Assembly (NCBI RefSeq): GCF_900129725.1
Contig: NZ_FQWQ01000005.1
Coordinates: forward strand, 558,001-622,000
Direction: 5' to 3'
Length of the DNA: 64,000 nt
Origin: Chryseolinea serpens
Lineage (GTDB): Bacteria > Bacteroidota > Bacteroidia > Cytophagales > Cyclobacteriaceae
Shown in pieces: positions 52,471 to 60,588 of the stretch (positions within the stretch are counted from its first letter, which is position 1; each line of letters starts with the position of its first letter). A program made the translations under genes and the position numbers. Under the pieces are notes generated by a model. It had not been told where the DNA came from, searched no databases, and saw only the letters and a list, made by a program, of their open reading frames with translations.

Positions 52471-53784
52471 TTATTTGGCGGCGTAACGCACCTGCCAAAT
52501 AGTATTGGCCACATCGTCGGCAATCAGCAAAGAACCATCGGGAAGCACCACCACGCCCACCGGCCGGCCGTGCACCTTTTCTTTTTCAAGATCCACGATA
52601 AAACCGGTGAGAAAATCTTCCGGCTTTCCGGAGGGCTTGCCGTTTTGGAACGGTACAAACAATACTTTATAACCCGAAAGGGTGGAACGATTCCACGAAC
52701 CGTGCTGTGCAATAAAGGCACCGTTGTGATATTTTTCGGGAAACGCTTTTTGGGTATAAAACGCCAGCCCCAACGACGCGGTGTGCGGATGGAGATTGAT
52801 GTCGGGGACCAGGGCGCCTTTGGCCATCACGGGTTTGTCTTTGACCCGGGGATCTTCGTGTTGTCCATAATAAACATAGGGCCAGCCATAAAATCCTTCT
52901 TCTTCCACATGGGTGAAGTAATCGGGCACCAGTTCATCGCCTAATTCGTCGCGCTCATTCACCACGGTCCACAGCGTTTTTGTACCCACTGCCCATCCCA
53001 TGCCAACGGGATTGCGCAACCCGCTGGCGTACACCCGCAGATCGGTCCCGTCGGGGTTGATCTCCAGGATGTCGGCCCGTAAGAGCTCGTTGGCTATGCC
53101 GTGTTCCGCTACGTTGCTGCCGGAACCGACGGCGATATATATTTTAGAACCGTCGGCATTGGCAATGAGATTTCGGGTCCAGTGGCGGTTATGTTTTCCT
53201 GCGGGCAGGTCGACGATCTTAGTTCCTTTTTCGGAGATCTTGGTTTGACCTGGGGTGTAAGGGAAACGCCACAGGCCATCGGTATTGGCTACATAAAACC
53301 AGTTTCCCAGCACCAGCATGCCAAACGGTTGGTTTAGGTGGGACAAGAATGTTTCGCGCACTTCCGGAACCCCATCGTGATTGGCGTCGCGCAGTAGGGT
53401 GATGCGGTCGGCGCTGTGTTTCATGCTGTTGGATTTGGTTGCTCCGATAAAGAGCGCCCCGATGCGTTCGAGCAGCGGATGGTTGCTGTTGCTTTCGGCC
53501 ACCAGGATGTCGCCGTTGGGTGTGACGTAGAGCCACCGGGGGTTTTGAAACGCATCGGCATAGATCGTGACATTGAAGCCCGCCGGCGCTTTGGGCATCG
53601 CGTCTTTCCACCCTACAACATTGCTGAAGTTCATGCTCGACTTGGTGGCATAAGGCGCGGGCAACGTATCGGAAGGAGATGTCTTTTTGTAATGGGCTGC
53701 AGCTTCGCGGGCTTTCTTCTGCGACCCGCAAGACGCAAATAAGAGGAGGGTAACCAGGAGGGCTAATGAATTCCGGCGTGACAT
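52471..53784 (-). CDS. PQQ-dependent sugar (sorbosone-type) dehydrogenase-like lipoprotein
   Basis: The 437-residue protein has a lipobox LFASC with C19, so it is tethered in the periplasm or on the surface. The body is a six-bladed propeller of the soluble glucose/L-sorbosone dehydrogenase type: PRWLYVTPNGDILVAES, ADRITLLRDANHDGVPE, GLRNPVGMGW, NERDELGDELVPDYF, FIAQHGSWNRS and DGSLLIADD. Members oxidise sugars using PQQ, though many Bacteroidota members may not bind PQQ. It is monocistronic and lies upstream of the multidrug operon promoter. Confidence 0.88.
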   Translation of the reverse strand: MSRRNSLALLVTLLLFASCGSQKKAREAAAHYKKTSPSDTLPAPYATKSSMNFSNVVGWKDAMPKAPAGFNVTIYADAFQNPRWLYVTPNGDILVAESNSNHPLLERIGALFIGATKSNSMKHSADRITLLRDANHDGVPEVRETFLSHLNQPFGMLVLGNWFYVANTDGLWRFPYTPGQTKISEKGTKIVDLPAGKHNRHWTRNLIANADGSKIYIAVGSGSNVAEHGIANELLRADILEINPDGTDLRVYASGLRNPVGMGWAVGTKTLWTVVNERDELGDELVPDYFTHVEEEGFYGWPYVYYGQHEDPRVKDKPVMAKGALVPDINLHPHTASLGLAFYTQKAFPEKYHNGAFIAQHGSWNRSTLSGYKVLFVPFQNGKPSGKPEDFLTGFIVDLEKEKVHGRPVGVVVLPDGSLLIADDVANTIWQVRYAAK

Positions 53785-53811
53785 AATATATTATAGAGTT
53801 AGACAGGGTGC

Positions 53812-55806
53812 TCACGCCCCCAATTTTTTCAGACAGGTGTTAAGATTTGTTTTTTCCTTGAGCACGCCCGTAAAGAGATCGCCGGTCTTGGCAAGTCTTT
53901 TGGCGATGGTGGTGATGGTGAACGCGCTGGGATGCAAACCAGGCTTCACTTCTTTCCAGGTCAGGGGAGTAGAGACCGTGGCGCCTTCCACCGGGCGAAG
54001 ACTGTAGGCGGAGGCCAAGGTCTGGCCCCTGCTGTTTTGGAGATAATCGAGGTAGATACGGTTTTTTCTTTTCGACAGCGAACGCTCGAGCGTTGTGGTG
54101 CGAGGCAGCTTTTCGCTGGCAAGCCGGGCAACGATCTCTGCGAAGTCGCGCGCGTGATCATAATCATACTGGGCGTGCAGCGGGACATAGATATGCAATC
54201 CCGTGGCGCCCGAAGTTTTGCAATATCCGTTGGCCCCCGCCTGGTCCAGCACTTCTTTGATGGCCAGGGCCGCTTCGATCACTTCGTCGAAAGAGTTTCT
54301 TTCCGAGGGGTCGATGTCCAGCACGAGGTAGTCCGGCTTGTCGAGGTTTTTCACGCGCGAGCTCCAGGGGTTGATCTCGATGCAACCGAGATTGTTCAGG
54401 TAAAGCAGCGTAGCCTTATCGTTGCAAAGGATGTAGTCGACGTCTTTCCCGGTGCTCTCCGAGTGCAAGGGGATGTGCTTTACCCACGATGGCGCGGCCT
54501 GCCCGGCATCCTTGTGGAAAAACCCCTTGTTCTCGATGCCGTTCGGATTCCGCTTCAAAGACTCGGGCCGGTCTTTCAAATAGGGAATGATGTAGGGATA
54601 GATCGCATCGTAATACGCAATGACATCTCCTTTCGTGATGCCGCTTTTGGGCCAATATACTTTGCTTTGGTGGGTGAGATGAAGCTCGTGACCGTCAACA
54701 CGCTTGATGACACCGTCTTTGGCCGCAGGATCGTTTTTGGCAACCGCTGGTTTCTTTGATGCGGTCTTTCCGGGGGCGTGCTTTTGCGATGGGTTAGTTT
54801 TTTTGTCCACGGCTTTTTGATTTGGTTTCTTTACGTCGACATGATCCACATCTTTGGCCGGCTTATCGATGCGCAACCCCATAAAGACCGGGTGACGCAA
54901 AATGCCGTCATCGGTAATTTCGGTAAATTTCACCTGACACACTTTCACGGGCTCAACCCAGGTCACGGGCGAGTTCACCGGCACATGCTCCTCGAAAGGC
55001 GAGGTTTCGCGAATGAGCGGTTTCAGGAGGCCGTGGATCTCTTTCAAAACTTTCTCCGTGAACCCGGTACCGGTGTGCCCGATGTATTTCAATTTTCCCT
55101 TTTCATATAGACCCAAAACAAGCGCACCGAAATAGCTCCGGCTGTTGCGCGGCGCAGTAAAGCCTGCAATGATGGCTTCCTGCGTGTTTTGATTTTTTAT
55201 CTTCAGCCAATCGTTCGAACGTTTCCCCTCCGTGTAAGTGCTGTTCTTCCTTTTGGCGATCATGCCTTCCAACCCCATTTCAGAAACCTTTTGGAAAAAA
55301 GTTATCCCATCATTTTCAACGTGGTCGGAGTAGCGGATGATGTTGCTTTTCGGAAGGAGCTTTTCCAGGATCTTCTTGCGCTCCTCGAGTGGAAGACCGG
55401 TGAGGTCTTTGTTTTTATAGCGAAGACAGTCAAAGACGTAGTACACCAGTGGCCGGTTGCGATTTTCGTCGTAGTGTTGCAATTTTTGAAAACTGGGTTT
55501 GCTGTGTTCGTCCAGCACCACGATCTCGCCGTCGAGCATGACGTCGTCTTTTATTTTCTTCAATTCCCGGACGACGGGTGCATAGAGGTCGATGAAGGAA
55601 AGGCCATTTCGTGAATACAGGCGTACATCATTTTTTGTTACTTCGGCCACGGCGCGATAGCCGTCCCACTTCACTTCAAACAACCAGTGGTTGTCATCAA
55701 ACGGCTTGTCGCCAATCTGCGCCAGCATGGGTTGGTGGAAGTGCGCGAGTTTGTCCCGGGTCGAGCGCACAGCGTGAACGCTTGTATGAGTGGCGGCCAG
55801 GCTCAT
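53812..55806 (-). CDS. ligD: DNA ligase D (ligase plus polymerase, no phosphoesterase domain)
   Basis: The 664-residue protein begins directly with the ATP-dependent ligase domain: adenylated lysine K46 in EVKWDGYRA, then LDGEIVVLD and EGMIAKRKNS, OB fold to about 315. A Lys/Ala/Pro-rich linker (about 320-370) leads into the archaeal-primase-like polymerase, with catalytic D497 and D499 in LVLDIDPSE and a late TLASAYSLRPVEGATVSTPL. The 3'-phosphoesterase domain found in many LigD proteins is absent. With Ku it should carry out non-homologous end joining. It starts directly after the ku stop. Confidence 0.95.
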   Translation of the reverse strand: MSLAATHTSVHAVRSTRDKLAHFHQPMLAQIGDKPFDDNHWLFEVKWDGYRAVAEVTKNDVRLYSRNGLSFIDLYAPVVRELKKIKDDVMLDGEIVVLDEHSKPSFQKLQHYDENRNRPLVYYVFDCLRYKNKDLTGLPLEERKKILEKLLPKSNIIRYSDHVENDGITFFQKVSEMGLEGMIAKRKNSTYTEGKRSNDWLKIKNQNTQEAIIAGFTAPRNSRSYFGALVLGLYEKGKLKYIGHTGTGFTEKVLKEIHGLLKPLIRETSPFEEHVPVNSPVTWVEPVKVCQVKFTEITDDGILRHPVFMGLRIDKPAKDVDHVDVKKPNQKAVDKKTNPSQKHAPGKTASKKPAVAKNDPAAKDGVIKRVDGHELHLTHQSKVYWPKSGITKGDVIAYYDAIYPYIIPYLKDRPESLKRNPNGIENKGFFHKDAGQAAPSWVKHIPLHSESTGKDVDYILCNDKATLLYLNNLGCIEINPWSSRVKNLDKPDYLVLDIDPSERNSFDEVIEAALAIKEVLDQAGANGYCKTSGATGLHIYVPLHAQYDYDHARDFAEIVARLASEKLPRTTTLERSLSKRKNRIYLDYLQNSRGQTLASAYSLRPVEGATVSTPLTWKEVKPGLHPSAFTITTIAKRLAKTGDLFTGVLKEKTNLNTCLKKLGA

Positions 55807-56571
55807 TTAGGATGCTTTTTTAATGCTGGCTTTCAACATGCTCATCAGGTCCTCCGTCTTGCGGTGTGTCACCTTCATCGGCGCTTGCTTCACGGGTTTG
55901 CCTTTGGCTTTGGCCTTGATGAGCTTCAACAACGCGCTGGCATAGGTGTCTTTGAAGGAATCGATCTTGAACTTGGTCGTCAGCTGATCGATCAGGGAAA
56001 GGGCCATCTTCAACTCGGTGGGTTTCACCTTGGTGGTCTTGGGGACTTTGATGGAGCTGGTGTCGCGAATTTCTTCGGCAAACCGGATCTTGTTGAGCAG
56101 GATCACTTTTTCATAGGGTTTCAGGATGCAAAGATGTTCCTTGCTCCGCAGCACAAAACTGCCCACCCCAGCCTTGCCGCTTTTCTCCAACGCTTCGTGC
56201 AGCAGCAAGTAGGCTTTCTCGCCCGATTTTTCGGGTTCCAGGTAATACGGTGTTTCGAAGTAAAGGCTTTCCACTTCTTCTTCGGCGATGAAATGATCGA
56301 TGTTGATGATCTTCGTTTTGTCGGGGCTGGCTTGTTGAAAATCCTTGTCGTCCAGCACGACATAGTCGCCGTTGTATTTATAGGCTTTTACGATATTTTT
56401 CCAGTCGACTTCTTTTCCCGTGTCTTCGTTCACGCGGTGAAAGCGGATGTGGGCCAGGTCTTTTTTGTCGAGCATGTCCAGGTCCAGATCGCTGGATTGG
56501 GATGCACTATAGAGCTTCACGGGAATGTTCACCAGGCCGAACCCAATCGCTCCTTTCCAGATGGCTTTCAT
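55807..56571 (-). CDS. ku: Ku protein for non-homologous end joining
   Basis: The 254-residue protein matches bacterial Ku: MKAIWKGAIGFGLVNIPVKLYSAS at the start, the core RFHRVNEDTGKEVDWKNIVKAYKY, YYLEPEKSGEKAYLLLHEAL and a Lys-rich C-terminal tail. Ku forms a ring on DNA ends and recruits LigD. The stop codon TAA is followed immediately by the ligD ATG, so both are made together. Upstream on the same strand lie small stress-type membrane proteins, which suggests the pair belongs to a stress-induced cluster. Confidence 0.96.
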   Translation of the reverse strand: MKAIWKGAIGFGLVNIPVKLYSASQSSDLDLDMLDKKDLAHIRFHRVNEDTGKEVDWKNIVKAYKYNGDYVVLDDKDFQQASPDKTKIINIDHFIAEEEVESLYFETPYYLEPEKSGEKAYLLLHEALEKSGKAGVGSFVLRSKEHLCILKPYEKVILLNKIRFAEEIRDTSSIKVPKTTKVKPTELKMALSLIDQLTTKFKIDSFKDTYASALLKLIKAKAKGKPVKQAPMKVTHRKTEDLMSMLKASIKKAS

Positions 56572-56577
56572 AGCATT

Positions 56578-56946
56578 TCAATTTCGTGACCGGCCGTTCC
56601 CGACCGTTTCCGGAGTAAGTTGTTTTGTTGATCTTAATTTTTCCAGCACTTTGGCCGTTGCCCCTTTCGCCAGGAAAGGAAGGACGAGCCGCGTGATCCA
56701 ATTCGACTTGGCCAACAGCTTTTGGCGGAGCAATAACTCCACCCCCACATCGGCGCCGAACTGGAGCAGGCTTTGGTCGGGCTTTCGCTGGAAGACGCTC
56801 AGGAACGAAACCAGGGAAAAAATGGGATGAAGCTTTTCCTTGATCACGCTCACCTCGGTGGCGATCGTGGCTTTGTGCTCGCGCAATAAGCCCTCCAGGC
56901 GGAGGCGCTCGGCCAGCAGCTCGTCGTAGTTACTAATCTTGGTCAT
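56578..56946 (-). CDS. Small helical protein of unknown function
   Basis: The 122-residue protein is predicted to be mostly helical, with an N-terminal coiled-coil-like stretch (DELLAERLRLEGLLREHKATIATEV) and a basic C-terminus. A possible amphipathic middle (NWITRLVLPFLAKGATAKVLEKL) may touch the membrane. No family is recognised. It overlaps the end of the holin-like gene by 14 bases and ends six bases before ku, so it belongs to the same transcription unit as both. Confidence 0.72.
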   Translation of the reverse strand: MTKISNYDELLAERLRLEGLLREHKATIATEVSVIKEKLHPIFSLVSFLSVFQRKPDQSLLQFGADVGVELLLRQKLLAKSNWITRLVLPFLAKGATAKVLEKLRSTKQLTPETVGNGRSRN

Positions 56947-57226
56947 AGATCTTTTTGATCAACAGGTTTCGGATATTTGGCAAAAGGACTTTGCGCGCCG
57001 TCAACAACAGGATGAGCAGCACGAGGACGTAGAAGCCCCCCACGATAAAGAAGCCCGCCTTCATGTTGTCGAGGGTTTCGCCGGCCCACCACGCCAGGCC
57101 AACGCCAATAAAGAGCAGGATGAAAACCACCACCAGCAAAAACAGTATCCCGACAATGCTCATAGATGCGCCAAGCGTGGTTTGCTCCACGACGCGCACC
57201 GTAACCAGGTTGCGGTAGGTCTCCAC
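56933..57226 (-). CDS. Phage-holin-like small membrane protein
   Basis: Using the GTG at 57226 the product has 97 residues with two membrane helices (SIVGILFLLVVVFILLFIGVGLAWW and FFIVGGFYVLVLLILLLTA), a pattern of the phage holin (superfamily III-like) family often found with YtxH genes in stress clusters. The frame continues open upstream through a helical stretch (SxEKIIEAAADLVETYRNL) to the YtxH stop at 57287-57289, so a non-ATG start such as ATT at 57280 is possible and would add 18 residues. It is not a phage lysis gene in this context. Confidence 0.72.
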   Translation of the reverse strand: METYRNLVTVRVVEQTTLGASMSIVGILFLLVVVFILLFIGVGLAWWAGETLDNMKAGFFIVGGFYVLVLLILLLTARKVLLPNIRNLLIKKIYDQD

Positions 57227-57286
57227 CAGGTCGGCGGCGGCCTCTATAATTTTCTCGGTGGATTTCGTCGGCTCTAAAATAAGTCC

Positions 57287-57541
57287 TTACACTTTTTCAC
57301 TCAATGCCTTTGTACCTTTCGTCAGGCCTGCCAGGGCTTCTTCGCCTTGCGACCGCGCTTCCTGGGCCATCTCCTTGCCCATGTGGAGGAGAGAGGTGAA
57401 CTCTGCCAACCAATCTTTCGCACCATCCCTGATCTTGGCTTGCAGATCTTTTCCTTTTTCCGGCGCGAGCAGCATGCCGATCATGGCACCTGCAGCAGCG
57501 GCGGCGGCTACACTCAGAATTACTTTTGTCGCTGTTTTCAT
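57287..57541 (-). CDS. YtxH-domain small protein
   Basis: The 84-residue protein has an N-terminal glycine/alanine-rich membrane helix (ILSVAAAAAAGAMIGMLLAPEKGKDLQAKIRDG), the defining YtxH pattern, and an amphipathic C-terminal helix. YtxH proteins belong to general stress regulons in several phyla, but their function is unknown. The gene is followed at once, in the same frame, by the holin-like gene, and the two are likely coexpressed. Confidence 0.85.
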   Translation of the reverse strand: MKTATKVILSVAAAAAAGAMIGMLLAPEKGKDLQAKIRDGAKDWLAEFTSLLHMGKEMAQEARSQGEEALAGLTKGTKALSEKV

Positions 57542-57603
57542 AGTTGTGGTTTTTATGATTTACAATTTTGGACTAGACTTTTTCAAATGTTGGGCGCGGC
57601 CAT

Positions 57604-58797
57604 TCAATCTTCAATTTTTAGATCTTCCGTCTCTGTTACAGAGGCCTGTGACTTCAAAACAGGTTTTGCTTTCGCATGGGGCCGCGGAAAGGTTTTTATT
57701 TTCGACAAGACCACGCGCGTGTGTTGTGCCGGCACCGTATCGGGGCATTCGTCACCAAACAAAACGCCCCAAGGATTGAGCTCGGGCACTTTGTCGAAGA
57801 TCACTTTGCAAACCGCCATGGCGGGGATGGCCAGGAACATGCCGGGAACCCCGCACAATGCGCCCCCGATCAACACGCCGACAATGGTCACCAAAGCATT
57901 GATGCGCACCTTGTTGCTGACGATCATGGGCATGCCGATGTTGTTATCGAACAACTGCACCACGGCCAACACCACCCCAACCCAAACCACATCGCCCAGC
58001 GTGTCGGAGCTGACGAGAGTCACCAGCATGCACAGCATATTTGCCACGATCATGCCGACATAAGGCACCAGGTTCAGTAGCGCTGCCAGCAGCGCCAGGA
58101 AGATGGCGTATTTTATACCGAGCACGAGGAAGCCAATCGTGTTCAGCCCAAAGACAATGGACGTTTCAATGAGCAAACCAAACACGTAATGCTGCCCGAT
58201 GGTGGTAGACTCCGTCAACACCTCGCGGACCCGTTGTTCAGAGCCGTTGCGAAAGACGCCGATCAGGAAGGTCTTGATGGTGTTCTTATGATAAAGAATC
58301 AGGAATGTATACAGCGGAAGAAAAATGAGATAACTCAGCAGGCCCGTCAGCGAGATAAAGGTCATACCCACCAACTGAGGCACTTGTTCCTTCAGGTTCT
58401 CTGCCGCCTGCGCGATGTATTGATTTTGTTTGCGCACAGTAATGTGGGTGTTTTCATTCACCCACTTTTGAAAGCCTGTGCTCACTTCGCTGATCCGTTC
58501 CTTCAGCGCGGGGATGTCGTCCAGGAAATTCACAACCTGGCTCGACAACACATACAGGACGCCGGCAATAGCGAAGAAAGAAAGTAAAACGGGGATCAGT
58601 ATGGAGAAGACTTTATGGACTCCCTTTCGCTGCAGGAAGGCTGTGAAGGGCAACAGTAGCGTCGACAACAACACCGAGAACAGCAGGGGAAGAAGAATGT
58701 CTTTTCCCAGGAAAACCAGGAGACCTAATAACACCACCGCCAGGAGCGTGAGGCTAAGTTTCAGATAAAAGGGCGAGGCGTGAGGGGTTGCGTCCAT
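57604..58797 (-). CDS. AI-2E-family (PerM/YdiK-like) transporter
   Basis: The 397-residue protein has about eight membrane helices with the AI-2E family patterns LLSTLLLPFTAFLQRKG and the late LVPYVGMIVANMLCMLVTLVSS and DNNIGMPMIVSNKVRINALVTIVGVLIGG. A long extracytoplasmic loop (VVNFLDDIPALKERISEVSTGFQ) and a charged cytoplasmic tail of about 60 residues are present. Despite the family name, most members have other substrates, including sodium/proton exchange. It begins the minus-strand cluster leading to YtxH, holin-like, ku and ligD, divergent from the BrkB gene. Confidence 0.92.
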   Translation of the reverse strand: MDATPHASPFYLKLSLTLLAVVLLGLLVFLGKDILLPLLFSVLLSTLLLPFTAFLQRKGVHKVFSILIPVLLSFFAIAGVLYVLSSQVVNFLDDIPALKERISEVSTGFQKWVNENTHITVRKQNQYIAQAAENLKEQVPQLVGMTFISLTGLLSYLIFLPLYTFLILYHKNTIKTFLIGVFRNGSEQRVREVLTESTTIGQHYVFGLLIETSIVFGLNTIGFLVLGIKYAIFLALLAALLNLVPYVGMIVANMLCMLVTLVSSDTLGDVVWVGVVLAVVQLFDNNIGMPMIVSNKVRINALVTIVGVLIGGALCGVPGMFLAIPAMAVCKVIFDKVPELNPWGVLFGDECPDTVPAQHTRVVLSKIKTFPRPHAKAKPVLKSQASVTETEDLKIED

Positions 58798-59005
58798 AAT
58801 ACAATGCGGTAACTTTTCACTAAGCGTAAGGTAATTTCCGTGCCAATAAAAAAGACACCTGTCCAGGAGATCGAGCGGTTATGCTGGCATCGGTGTTGGG
58901 TAAATATCTCCACACCCGGCAGTTTGTTATTCTACAATACGGCCCTTTCAACGCACGACACAGGCCATGTCGTTTGGGAATGTTTCTTGCGAGGGGTGGG
59001 TTGAT

Positions 59006-60019
59006 ATGAAAAAATTTTTTACGTCGAGCTGGACCATCTTAAAAAAGACCGTCAAGAATTTTATCGAAGACGATTCGTTTAGCTATGCATCGTCCATTGC
59101 GTTTTACACGATCTTTTCTTTGCCGGCCATCCTGATCATCGCCCTGGCCATCGGGTCGACGTTCTACGAACAGGAGGTGGTGCAGCGCGAACTGATCAAC
59201 CAGGTCGCACGGCTCATCGGTCGTACCAGCGCCCTCGAAATCGAAAAAATATTACTGAATGCTTCCATCGACGCCACAAGTTTCTTCGCGAAGACCGTCG
59301 GCGGGATCACCCTCGTCTTTAGTGCCACCACGGTGTTCATCTCGCTGCAATCGAGCCTCAACAAAATATGGGGGATCAAGCCAAAGCCATTGCGGGGCAT
59401 TGTGAAATATATTTTAAACCGGCTTTTGTCGTTGGCCATGGTCATCAGCATCGGCTTTGTGTTGCTGGTGTCGCTCGTGGTGGACACAGCCCTCGTGGTC
59501 TTTCAGGGTTTCCTGTCGCGGATCCTGGAAGGATTGACCCTATATATATTAGCCGCCATCAACATTGTTATCTCTTTGGGATTCATCACGCTGATCTTTG
59601 GGATGATGTTCAAGGTGCTGCCCGATGCCAAAATAAAATGGCGCGACGTCTGGGTGGGCTCTTTTGTGACGACGATCCTGTTTACGATTGGAAAATTCCT
59701 TATTGGATTTTATTTGGGAAACAGCTCCTTTAACTCAGCCTATGGAGCAGCCGGTTCGCTGGTGGTCATCCTGGTGTGGGTGTATTATTCTACGGTTATT
59801 TTCCTGCTGGGAGCCGAACTCACTTCCGTGTATGCAGAGGAGACTGGTAGCGAGATCACCCCCTACGACAACGCGGTGAAAGTTCAATTGGTGGAATTGG
59901 AAAAGGATGAAAAAAACGGCGAAACTGTAGTGGCCAACACACAGGCCCGCCACTCCGAAGAGCCCACCCATCTTGCGGCAGACGGCCACGAAATTCCACA
60001 CGCCGAAAATACAAACTAG
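59006..60019 (+). CDS. YihY/BrkB-family membrane protein
   Basis: The start at 59006 (MKKFFTSSWTILKKTVKNFIEDDSFSYASSIAFYTIFSLPAILII) matches the family N-terminus; it gives 337 residues. Six membrane helices are predicted, with the family regions TTVFISLQSSLNKIWGI and AYGAAGSLVVILVWVYYSTVIFLLGAELTSVYAE. A charged tail of about 60 residues extends into the cytoplasm. The family was misannotated as ribonuclease BN in the past; its function is unknown. It is divergent from the AI-2E gene and precedes a small basic protein gene. Confidence 0.92.
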   Translation: MKKFFTSSWTILKKTVKNFIEDDSFSYASSIAFYTIFSLPAILIIALAIGSTFYEQEVVQRELINQVARLIGRTSALEIEKILLNASIDATSFFAKTVGGITLVFSATTVFISLQSSLNKIWGIKPKPLRGIVKYILNRLLSLAMVISIGFVLLVSLVVDTALVVFQGFLSRILEGLTLYILAAINIVISLGFITLIFGMMFKVLPDAKIKWRDVWVGSFVTTILFTIGKFLIGFYLGNSSFNSAYGAAGSLVVILVWVYYSTVIFLLGAELTSVYAEETGSEITPYDNAVKVQLVELEKDEKNGETVVANTQARHSEEPTHLAADGHEIPHAENTN

Positions 60020-60023
60020 CGCG

Positions 60024-60031
60024 TATCTTTG
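60024..60031 (+). promoter_or_regulatory. Possible -7 box of the small basic/acidic protein gene
   Basis: TATCTTTG matches TAnnTTTG exactly just after the BrkB stop and 68 bases before the next ATG. No -33 box is visible, so a readthrough transcript from BrkB is also possible. Confidence 0.35.
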
Positions 60032-60098
60032 TTGACCAGGTATTCTTGCAAGTGGCACAATTCTTTCTGTCCGAATTAGAAACGAAACGACACAGGTT

Positions 60099-60317
60099 AT
60101 GGAAAAGAAGACCCAAACTCCCAGGCCCGGCAAAAAGCAAGTTGCTGTCCGCGCCCCACGCAAGCGCGAACCCAAGGCGCCGTCGAAAGAACCGGTAACG
60201 GAAACAGAAATAGATCAGGACGAGCCCCACCTGAACCAGGACGAGCAACATAAGGTGGTCAATCACCTCGAGGAAAATGCGCAAGGTTCGGCCAAAGATC
60301 GCGACGAAGCCAATTGA
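60099..60317 (+). CDS. Small charged disordered protein
   Basis: The 72-residue product has a very basic N-terminal half (TPRPGKKQVAVRAPRKREPKAP) and an acidic C-terminal half (TEIDQDEPHLNQDEQH...DRDEAN), with few hydrophobic residues, so it is probably disordered. The reading frame is clean and starts with a good ATG. No family is recognised; charge-segregated small proteins of this kind occur in stress clusters. A terminator candidate lies about 110 bases downstream. Confidence 0.6.
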   Translation: MEKKTQTPRPGKKQVAVRAPRKREPKAPSKEPVTETEIDQDEPHLNQDEQHKVVNHLEENAQGSAKDRDEAN

Positions 60318-60427
60318 CGGATACTAAAAACACGTCAGGTTTCGTTAAACAACACATAAGGCTTCGTAGGGGACCTTCTGGCGATGCATGAATGAAGTGG
60401 TTTGTTTGTCAATCATGTGCGCGGGGA

Positions 60428-60451
60428 GGCTCCCTACGGGGCCATTTTTTT
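60428..60451 (+). terminator. Possible Rho-independent terminator
   Basis: GGCTCC pairs with GGGGCC (one G-U pair) around a 4-base loop, followed by a run of seven T. The stem is short but the T-run is good. It would end the transcript of the small charged protein gene or of BrkB. The rest of 60318-60588 holds nothing recognised. Confidence 0.5.
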
Positions 60452-60588
60452 AAACATATACAGGAGTTAAATTTTTTCAGCAGCAAGCATCATAAGGATC
60501 ATGCTGTGTTTTGCCGTCATTGGGGTTATAAAAGTGGTGGCGCTTTCCAAGTGATGTTCCTGAAGGTGGGCTTCTTTAGGAGAGTCTC

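Noticed and set aside
56933-57226. Prophage remnant (holin-like gene)
   Set aside because: No endolysin, capsid, portal or integrase genes are nearby; the holin-like family is common in stress clusters outside phages.
59006-60019. Ribonuclease BN
   Set aside because: YihY/BrkB proteins were given this name by error; the protein is an integral membrane protein with no nuclease motif.
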